DNA from: Diphasiastrum complanatum
Taxonomy: Eukaryota; Streptophyta; Lycopodiopsida; Lycopodiales; Lycopodiaceae
Direction of reading: 5' to 3'
NCBI GenBank assembly: GCA_029204225.1
Contig: CM055092.1
Span: 19,932,036 to 19,996,035, forward strand
Length of the DNA stretch: 64,000 bases
Shown here: positions 55,597 to 64,000 of the stretch, piece by piece
Layout: each line of letters opens with the position of its first letter
Position numbering within the stretch: the stretch's first letter is position 1
The notes under the pieces: generated by a model
Told to the model about the DNA's origin: nothing
Database searches by the model: none
Seen by the model: the letters and a program-made list of their open reading frames with translations, nothing else
Position numbers and translations under genes: made by a program

Positions 55597-57870
55597 TTGT
55601 TACGATCAAGCTCTTTTCCGCCATCTCTGGTTTACAATTGCGAGCGTCATGGCAATCGTATTCAAAATGCACCCAAAGCCAGTTTTACCAGACGAATTGA
55701 AGGACTTCTTCAATTTGATCCATCAGTAATCCTTACAGACTTGTGCCATGAGCTGATCCGCAATCCGAGCGAAGAAGGACATATTCCCACCACTCTCCGG
55801 AATCAAGAAATTATTATTACAGAAGGATTTTACTATTGTGCCTTAGGTTGGGCTATGGACGGTAGTATGTCTATCACAAAGCCAAACTTCATCACAGAGA
55901 GTAGAGTTTTCCAAGAAGACGCTTATCTTGAGAAATGGGTTATAAACTCTCTTACATCAGAGATCCCAATTTCAAAAGCTTTGTCCAATTTGTTCGATTT
56001 GCTCTTGCACAACAAGAAGAAGAACAAATTCCTGATATTCAGCAGCAAAGTGAAAGTGATGTCGAGGCACCAATTATTGATACAATAATTTTTTAATAAG
56101 ATTTTTGGTACAATGCTGTCAGATACATAGACAGCTATTCAACATTTCGTCAGCCTAGAGAAAGTCTCTAGGAAACTTGGCTCGAAGTATGATTCCCTCC
56201 GAGCAGACCTAATTCAGAAAGATGCAGAACTGGAGGAAATCAAGGCTGAGCTGTCACATAAGAGTGAAGAGCTTGAAGCAGCCCAAGCAGAGCTAAAAAG
56301 GAAAGATGTAGCCCTTGAAGAAGCAAAAGTAAGACAGGATGATACGTTGGAAGTAATGAAAGAAATTCATGAGCAGTCCAATGCTTTTGAAAATGAAAAT
56401 TTATTGCTCAAACGGTAGATTTAGACCCTACAGGCTTCTTTGTAGGAGAAAAGACACATATGAGCTACTCTGCAGAATAGTAATGAGGAGTTGAGCGACA
56501 AAATTCTGTAGATATGCTGAGGAGAGGCAACCAAATTTACAAGAGACAGGCTGAAGAGGCAATTTTATGGCAGATAAGCGCCGAAGTCACATTAGGAGCC
56601 TGTGTATCTCATGGCAGATACAGAATCGACCCAACAACTTGGAAGGGAATCCAGGAAAGAATGATTCAAACCTTCTAGCTGCAATATCTGCAACCTTAGA
56701 TGATTGCATATGAAAAATAAAAGAAGAACTGGAAGAGACTAAGTTCCAATCAAGCCAAATCCAAAATTTTGAAAAGGAAGAACCAGCCCAGTGCCAGGAC
56801 CAGTCTATGCAAACGGAGGAGCTAGCCAAAGCTATATCAAAGAAGGCCATCCAGACAGACATTATCTTCAAGCAAATCCAAAAAGATCAAGAGATGCAGA
56901 CTGACCCAAAGGATGCCGAGAAGATAAAAACAATCAGTGTCACAGCTACTGCAGACCAACCAGCAATGTTCACAAGCTGAGGCATCGCACAACAGAGCCA
57001 TTGAAAGGAAGAACAAGGTAGTGTATTCACTACTACTGACAGAATTTTAGACATTCCAGCAAGAACTAACATTTTTTCTTCCACCTTTTTGTAGTCCAGA
57101 ACTCCAGTGGAGAATGGATTATTTTCGTTTACCTAAACTTTTTGGTTATACAAAAGAACAATGGGAAAGCCCTTCGACTTTTTCTAACCTAAACTCTTTT
57201 TGGGCCATACTAACAGTGCACCAAAAAGGTATCCTTGCTCTTGCCATTGTTCAAAATAAGTTCAATGTGCAAACTAACTATATCCATGTTGTCGCAGGAT
57301 CCTTGTATATATATATTTTAGAATACCTAAAAACATTTGAGAACAATGTTTTTTCAGCTCTCGATGAGTATCTGAATAAGTTAGATTCAATTAGCATTTT
57401 TCATGTTAAAGAAGTTGTCTCTAGCCTTAGTCCAGTTCCTTCTGAAATTTCCAGTCAGCTATTATTCCCTAATATGTGAGAAATCTACACAAATTGGGAA
57501 GCTAACTATTCTCATTATTTGAAGGAAGTCAAAACAAATAATATACTTCGCTCTGTGCATCAAAGAAAAATTCTCAGAATATACATATGCTACCCTCTCA
57601 CTAACTATCCCTTCTGCTGAGATGTCTGAAATCCTGTCTGAGGATAGTTGGTACACGCATCTTGTAAACAACGCATTGATCGGTAACCATCTTGCACCAT
57701 TCGGGAATCAAGGAATGGGAGGATATCTGAATCTGTCATTCCAGAAAGATTACAACAAGAAGAATAATTATCACTCTGCTACAAAAGGAATGACCTTAGA
57801 GCAAGTTAATGAAGAAAACGAAACCCGAGCTAAGGCTATTTTTCATAATAAGCCAGCCAACAAGAAGTGA
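55597..57870 (+). pseudogene. extra 5' ORFs of gypsy element 2, with coiled coil
   Basis: 55,597-56,088: a 163-codon frame of unknown family (FDPSVILTDLCHELIRNPSE, GFYYCALGWAMDGSMSITKP). 56,120-56,420: strong coiled coil (LRADLIQKDAELEEIKAELS, HKSEELEAAQAELKRKDVAL). About 56,640-56,980: a second Gln/Glu/Lys-rich stretch in another frame, ending in a TDPKDAEKIKT segment. 57,114-57,479: hydrophobic, unknown (LFGYTKEQWESPSTFSNLNS). 57,622-57,870: ILSEDSWYTHLVNNALIGNH. Frames are broken between blocks. The same coiled-coil-before-Gag layout appears at 25.4 kb, so this is probably a lineage-specific ORF and not host sequence. Confidence 0.5.
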
Positions 57871-58720
57871 CAGAGAAGAATGTAAGCAAATTGTTTGCGA
57901 GCCGCTGCACAACTAGAATCCAACTGAATGAATTCTATCCAGGAAATTGATAACCAGTACTAAGCAATTATTTACAGGGACTAGCAAAATCCTAACTATG
58001 AAATACGTTTCTCGATCACACTTACTACCTCAGATGTCCACTCTTCTTTCCTCCTCGGAATTTTCAGTTTCCTAAAAATCTATTTCAGCTAAGGTACCAA
58101 GAAGACGTAATGACATTAGTAAATGTTGAAAAACTAATTACTGTAGGAAAAAGTCCAAAACAATTTCATTTATGTCCTATATCTGGGCTGAATATCTGAT
58201 ATATCAAAAATCATTTATTAGTATGTGAGACAATACTTTACAGCCACCTACTATCCAACTTTATGAAAAAACAAGCAAAAATGATGATTTTTTACTATTT
58301 TCGGTCTTTTCATCACAATAAAGTGGAAATTCGTGACATACAACTCTTTCTCTAACACAGGCAAACCAATTTATAGAATTACAACCATCTAATTGATTTG
58401 ATCTTGCTGGATTTTGGTTCTTACTATCTATTTTGTGCCAAAAAGCATGAAAAACCAAGCAATTTTGACCAAAACATAGCCTAGAATCATAAATCATTGG
58501 AGAGAACCGGCATGCATCATTAATGTCATCGTTAATGAACCCTAAAACAAAAGTACACTTGCTGGAAAATTCAGATCTACTACATGAAAAAACTCCAAAA
58601 AAACATCACAAATTTGCCTTCAAGGACAATTTTCCATAAAACCACAAAGAATCCGAAGAGTAATGGATCTTAGCAACATGCAAATTGAAACTGGGATAGT
58701 ACACCCACTTGTACCCTTGC
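57871..58720. other. no gene seen
   Basis: Noncoding, AT-rich. The right part may be the leader or Gag start of the minus-strand copia fragment at 58.8 kb; nothing is readable. Confidence 0.25.
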
Positions 58721-58810
58721 TATCCACCTTGGAAGAGAATTCCAATGATCCAATCCAAAATTTCGACGAAAGGTAGCCCTTCTCCATGTTCTCCCATCTT
58801 CATAAGCCTT

Positions 58811-58822
58811 GCTCTGATACCA
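58811..58822 (-). other. primer-binding site
   Basis: Plus-strand GCTCTGATACCA is exactly TGGTATCAGAGC on the minus strand. A short minus frame (MKMGEHGEGLPF) follows, which may be a leader peptide. Confidence 0.8.
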
Positions 58823-59268
58823 CTATCAGAGAAGCTCCTTAAGATCCTGCTTACAAGATAACACACAATGGAAAACACACTATGGAGCAACCACCCAACC
58901 AAGTAGAAGCAACCAATCAACTCTAGAAGCTTCACCCCCAAGCCAAGGAATAAGAAGCATGAATGTAGAGTGAAACCCTGGCAATGAATCAATGATCACC
59001 ATGAGGAGTAGGGCGAGTTTGGACCCAATATATAGAGCCAAAAGCATTTTAGGCACATAGAATTGCTATTGATAACTCTACGCATGCATACACTATTTCA
59101 TACCTTGTCTAAACTCCATTTAGTGTGTTCTAGGCCTCACAAAGATATTAGTTACTTTCGGGTCACATCCAGTATGATGTGGCATAACTAATAGCTTGAT
59201 TTATTGGAGTACCGTGTATCCAACACTAGGAGTATACTGAATCCTACTTACTTGCCATCGACATAACA
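58823..59268 (-). repeat. copia 5' LTR fragment (ends approximate)
   Basis: Lies next to the primer-binding site. A minus-strand TATATATT near 59,030 could be its TATA box. The outer end at TGTTATGTCGATGG (minus) is the best TG start I can see. The body is largely missing. It splits the gypsy ORF region from the Gag region. Confidence 0.45.
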
Positions 59269-59589
59269 GCTGCCACACAACACCAAGCAGCTACACAATG
59301 GACCAGAGCGCCACTTGGGTGGTTTGCATGCAGAGAGAATCAGACAGTTGCTGAATGTCCAAACAAAGAAAAGTTTATACCATTCTGTAGATAATATGAC
59401 TATGGAAATTGTTATAAAATTTTTTCTACAAGACCCAAACCACCACTGGTTACTGTTCTAATGAATATAATTAAAATCAAGAAAAGACCAGTAGTTCAAT
59501 CTGAACCAACTGTATCTTGATGGTTGTTACCAGACTTCAGAAGCAAAAAGAAGTTCTAGTACCTGCTGAATCTGCACCAACTATAGATA

Positions 59590-60434
59590 TACCTACCACA
59601 TCAGGGGTGTATCCAAATCTCAAAGTGTAAAAGAAAAGATATCAAGATACGAGCCAGTGGATTAAACAGTTGCAAGAAGAAAAAGTCCAAGAAGCTACCA
59701 AAGCAACAACCAAAGTCCATTGTCCTTCTATTCCGCCAACAAAAATGATCGTAAATATTCTGTCTAGCAAAATGGATATTACACTAGGAGAATTTCTTAA
59801 GTTGGTGCCTACATCAAAAGAAGTATTAGCAGATAGGTTGACTTTGAATGGAATCACAAGTCTATCAAAAGCCACTTTTTGTGTCAATTTTGAAGAAACG
59901 AACGAAGTACTCTGTGGAGTCTATATTTTGTAAAAAAATTTAATTTTTATATATGTAAATGTGCTAGAGTGCCTAAATTCATGTAAAGGCCTATTTGCAC
60001 TTTGTAAATTCACATTTAGGGTAGAAGTTGCGACATTCCATAAGAGATGCAGTAGCGGATTACAACCGACATTTTGACGGTTTGTAAACGACATTAAGGC
60101 CGGTGATCGTTCCTATAAGGTCGACCTGATTTGATTGTTTATCTGATACCTGAAGAGCCTGAAAGATAAAGTAATTTTTACAACCGCATACCTTGACCAA
60201 ATTGCTTCATCATTGGTGTTCCTGGATGCCAATCTACTCAAATATCCTTGGATAACCAGATATGTCGCTGTAGTATTCATCGTGAATATTGCACAACCAA
60301 ATCCGTTCACCATCATACATACAATTACCATGCAAAAGATGAGATTATTCTCTCTCTTGGGGAACGATCAAGCCATTTATACTACTCAATTCATTGATTT
60401 TGTGGAAATCTATAATGACCAGGCCACCACATAA
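59590..60434 (+). pseudogene. displaced gypsy linker and unassigned frames
   Basis: 59,670-59,933 reads IPPTKMIVNILSSKMDITLG and EFLKLVPTSKEVLADRL, like the short segment that in some gypsy elements lies between Gag knuckles and protease. Here it is before Gag, so either the order differs in this lineage or it has been rearranged. 60,213-60,434 is a separate unassigned frame (LDANLLKYPWITRYVAVVFI). Confidence 0.4.
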
Positions 60435-60519
60435 TTTGGCGCCATTTCCGAGGAGATGAATTTCACCTTTTGCAATATTTTTGAGTGTATTACATTTACG
60501 AATCTTTCTCATGTAATGC

Positions 60520-62293
60520 AGGCCTAGAACGTACTCTCAAGCAACTATTGAACAGAAACGTTTAGAGCGTGCACATCGATTAGAAGCATATAGGAAATAT
60601 AGAGATTTGCAGAATTTGCAAAACTCACCAATTAGAGCAAGATTAGCACCTTAAGCGTTTAATGATCTTCTAAACGCTACTACAACACTTGTAGATTCAT
60701 TTAAGAAAAGATCCATTGAAACACCAATAGATTCATCTGAAACAGATTCGTCTGATTCTACCTACGAACCAAGTTTAGAATCAAAATTTTCTTCTTCAGA
60801 CTCATTGTCTGAGCATAGTCTAGATTTTGATCCTCCAAGTTCACCTAGTTCACCACCATGTATTAATATGGCTAAGCCAGTGCCACCCACATCTACAAAA
60901 ATCAGATATGATTTCTTTAAGGGATCATCATTTGAAGATCTGGATAGGAGCCCAATATCCAGTTCCTATGCAAAATGAATGGTTCTTGGGCGGTTTGCCT
61001 AAGAAAATGGATTGTTGTTGTCGACATGGTTTAATGACTTCTTTGGAAGATGTCATCGCCTCTGCCGAGAATTACGAAACTTCACGAATTTCTCGTAGAT
61101 GGAAAAATGAAAGAAAAAGTAGTAAAAAACACAAATTTAAACGAACAGAAGAATCTGACTCATCTACTGAGTCTAAATCATAATCTATTCAGTGGATGAG
61201 GAAGAATCTTCTGAGTATTCATCTTATTCTTCTTCATCAGAAGAAGAATCTTTTTATAGGAAATCCAAGAATAGGAACTCAGATAGGCAGAAAAGAATGG
61301 AGAAATTCCAAAAAGATGGATCCATTAAGGAAGAGTGTTGAGTTGTTAGCAAAAGAAATGAGTGATTTAAATGTCCAAATGTCTGATGTTAAAGCCAAGC
61401 GAAAGAATCGAAGCCTAATGCCAATGTTTGTTGTACTGCTTGTGGGAAGGAAGGTCATTATAAGACCAACTGTTCCAGTTTATAGACTAACTATTTAGAA
61501 GAGGAACTATTCCTCTGTCCAATTAATAATCATGAGGAGGTAGCTTATATTGCAACTCCTACTAACCAAAAAACCATTATATCAAAACAACGTACTGGTC
61601 AATAGTACACTATTTTGCGAAGGGGCGGAACACGAGATTCCACTCCACCACCCAGAGTAAGGGGTTCGTGCTACAATTGCGGAGCCCCGGGTCACTATTC
61701 GCCTGATTGTCCTGAACCCAGGAGGTCATTAGGATATGTGCCGCTCTGCGCTAACTGTAAAGGCAAAGGCCATGTCACTACTGAATGTCCTCAGTCACAA
61801 CAACCACGGTCTAAACCAAGGTTTGTAAACTCACCTAGGGAAGACGACCATCGGCCATCTAAGACTAACACTAACATGATAGTTTAGAGGATAAAAGTAG
61901 AGTCTAAATTATTAGATCAAGACCATCAATGGCCAAATTTAGATGAAAAGATAAATAAGTAGTAGTAAAGATTCTTTAACTCTTAAAGATAAGAAAAAAA
62001 CTAAGATGAAAATTGCAAAAATCACAAAAAACGCAAAAAACACGACAGAAAAAATGAAAGTCGCAGAACAGATAACGAAAATTCCTAGTAATAAAGAATT
62101 AAACCTTGATATGTCTAATGAAAAATTTTATGATGTTGATATTAGTTCAGAAGCTAAAAAGCTTTTAGACGAGGAAATTAGAAAAGTTAAAAATGTAACA
62201 TTTTCAGATCTAGTTATAAGTAGTGAGATACCTACAAATCTGTCGCCACTTAGAAACTGTTCTTATGATATTGTAAAAGACCTTATTTCCAGA
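60520..62293 (+). pseudogene. gypsy element 2: Gag with three CCHC knuckles and linker
   Basis: TYSQATIEQKRLERAHRLEA opens the region, then a long Ser/Asp/Pro-rich part (SSETDSSDSTYEPSLESKFS), WFLGGLPKKMDCCCRHGLM, LEDVIASAENYETSRISRRW and a basic/Ser stretch. Three zinc knuckles follow in one frame: CTACGKEGHYKTNC (61,432-61,473), CYNCGAPGHYSPDC (about 61,669) and CANCKGKGHVTTEC (about 61,747). The linker (KELNLDMSNEKFYDVDISSE) matches element 1. TAG stops lie between the knuckles. At 62,293 the linker joins integrase sequence directly. Confidence 0.8.
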
Positions 62294-63531
62294 TGAACAT
62301 ATAATGCGTATCCAATCAAAAACATCAATGTATATGGACATTATTAACTTCTTACAGGACCAGAGATATCCTGAACATTTTAATAAATATCAAAAAACTG
62401 TTTTTCTTTCAAAGGTAGGACCTTATACGATTGTAAATAGAATATTGTATAAATTAGGAATTGACAATAGTCTCCGCTGATGTTTAGAACCAACCAAGAC
62501 GACCATTGTAATAAGTGCATTACATGAGGAAGATTCGGGAGGTCACTATGCTCTTAAAAACACTGCAAAAAAGATTTTCAATGCTAAATATTGGTGGCCT
62601 ACCGTCTATAGAGATGTTAAATTATTCATTCAAAAATGTGGTGCATGCCAGAGGATGGAGAAAGCGAGCTTCGCGACACATTGGCCACTTACTCCAATTA
62701 TCCCCTTAGCACCCTTTGAGAAGTCGGGTATAGATTTTGTAGGACCTATCAAACCGATCACGCGTGTTACATACTCATTGCACAAACTATGCTACCAAAG
62801 AATGATGCTAAGACTATAGCAAAGTTTTTATTCCAAAACATTATCACGCGATATGGTTGTCCCTTAGAACTTGTTAGCGATAGGGAAACCCATTTCTTTA
62901 ATCAGACCATTGAGGCCATGTTGTCATATTTCTCTATTACACATCGCCTCCATATAATCCAAAAGCAAATGGGCTTACGGAGTGGGCAAAAAGAATCCTA
63001 TGTAAAATTTTGAATAAAGTAATGGAAGCACATTATTTTGAATGGGATCAAAAGTTACCGTCAGTCTTATGGGCATATAGAACTGCTGAAAAGATTACAA
63101 CTAGGCAGACTCCATACTATCTTGTGTATGGAGTGCATCCCATACTACCAATAGAATTCGGAGTTCTGACGTTCCGCATTAGTAATGAAGAACGAATGGA
63201 CGAACACGATAGTTTCCGGGAGCGGATGATTTCTTTGACGCAACTGGAAGAGGATCGCCGTCTTTCATTAATCGAGACTGAACGAGTCCATAATAAAAGA
63301 AAAGAAATTTTTGACCAATCCATTAAGAAAATAAAAATAAAACAAGGGGACTATGTGCTTCTGTATGATAATAGACACATGTCGTTTCTTGGGAAATTAC
63401 ATACCAGATGAATGGGACCGTATAAAGTCATAGAAGTTTTTAATAATGGATCACTTTAGTTAGCTGATCTCCAAGGACATTTACTTGACACTTGAGTAAA
63501 TGGCTCAAGGGTGAAGCGCTACTATGACTAA
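62294..63531 (+). pseudogene. gypsy element 2: integrase
   Basis: Counterpart of 53,515-54,781: ALHEEDSGGHYALKNTAKKI, IQKCGACQRMEK, GIDFVGPIKPI (first Asp kept), LELVSDRETHFFNQTIEAML (second Asp kept), a frameshift before the Glu motif near 62,945, then WAYRTAEKITTRQTPYYLVY and LPIEFGVLTFRISNEERMDE. About 20 nt missing near 62,765-62,800 and stops near 62,480 and 63,410 break it. RT, RNase H and protease are absent between it and Gag. Confidence 0.9.
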
Positions 63532-64000
63532 TTTTCGATGCATCCGTTTTCAACAGCCGTCATTTTTTGTCCAATCATTTTCACCAAAGCATGTGATAAA
63601 CCCGACACCTTTGCATCCTTCGTTCTAATTTTTTGCAAAAATGCCAAAACCATCGCTTCATTGTTTTGTATTGTAGCGAAAAACCTGACACCTTCGCTAC
63701 ATTTCCATATCATTGTTGCAAAAAATCCAACACCATATTGGAATATGGTGTATTCAGCATTTTTAGAAATATGGAAATTGCGACACTTCTACTATCGCAT
63801 TTTTCGGGATTTTCCTTCATTCTATTTTTCACTATTGAGATTTCTTGCCAAAAATATGCGAAAAACCCGACTCAGACATTGAGCGAAACTTTTGCGAACT
63901 AGGCGTAGCATTTGTGTATTTTATTTATCTATTTATTTATTTATTTATTTTAGCACTAGACACTTCATTATTGAGTATGTACCTTCAAAATGAAGGACAC
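63532..64000 (+). repeat. LTR-like segment after element 2 (cut by window end)
   Basis: Homologous to 54,782-55,500, with shared phrases GGAAATTGCGACACTTCTAC, GGGATTTTCCTTCATTC and TTATTGAGTATGTACCTTC. It fits a 3' LTR or 3' noncoding region of element 2. Confidence 0.55.

Overview
This window looks like retrotransposon-dense nuclear DNA from a land plant. It is AT-rich and has long (GA)n and (TG)n(GA)n microsatellites. Ty1/copia and Ty3/gypsy remnants lie on both strands. Two plant-type LTR ends are followed by the canonical primer-binding site TGGTATCAGAGC, and a third site of this type lies at 58.8 kb. A broken piece of a plant U-box E3 ligase and a degenerate spliced gene with 89 and 102 nt introns fit a plant nucleus. 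I cannot name the species. The transposase-like gene at 48-50.5 kb and the gypsy elements with extra coiled-coil ORFs made me think of a fern, lycophyte or other non-flowering plant, but that is only an impression. Nothing bacterial, organellar or CRISPR-like is visible, and I saw no tRNA or rRNA genes.

Layout. 0-8 kb: a copia RNase H remnant (-), a 1.2-kb repeat also found at 12.9-14.1 kb, a foldback hairpin at 3.8 kb, a chromodomain gypsy integrase (+) with polypurine tract and 3' LTR, then a nested 475-bp tandem duplication. 8-20 kb: copia gag, LTR and internally deleted fragments (-), two gypsy gag remnants (+), and the 3' end of a non-autonomous element (+). 20-24 kb: mostly featureless, with a tandemly duplicated U-box/ARM pseudogene, an unassigned exon-like frame, a foldback and a MITE-like element. 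24.4-29.2 kb: a decayed gypsy element (+), with a coiled-coil ORF, gag, protease and RT in order. 31-33 kb: a possible plus-strand terminal exon facing a broken three-exon gene (-). 33-48 kb: nested copia elements, mostly on the minus strand. 48-50.5 kb: a transposase-like pseudogene (-). 50.5-64 kb: two related gypsy elements in tandem (+), separated by LTR-like sequence.

The most notable object is the 5,486-bp element at 38,970-44,455. It has two 654-bp LTRs, a primer-binding site, a polypurine tract and an apparent 5-bp target duplication. It encodes only Gag and protease. In place of integrase, RT and RNase H it carries two ORFs I do not recognise. Parts of that unusual region recur at 14.1-14.6 and 33.1-33.5 kb, so it belongs to a family. 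The element sits inside a copia RT whose reading frame is restored when the element and one target copy are removed.

Almost every coding region here carries stops or frameshifts. The reading is therefore a set of overlapping insertions and decayed elements, not a set of working genes. All family assignments were made by eye from motifs; no database search was run.
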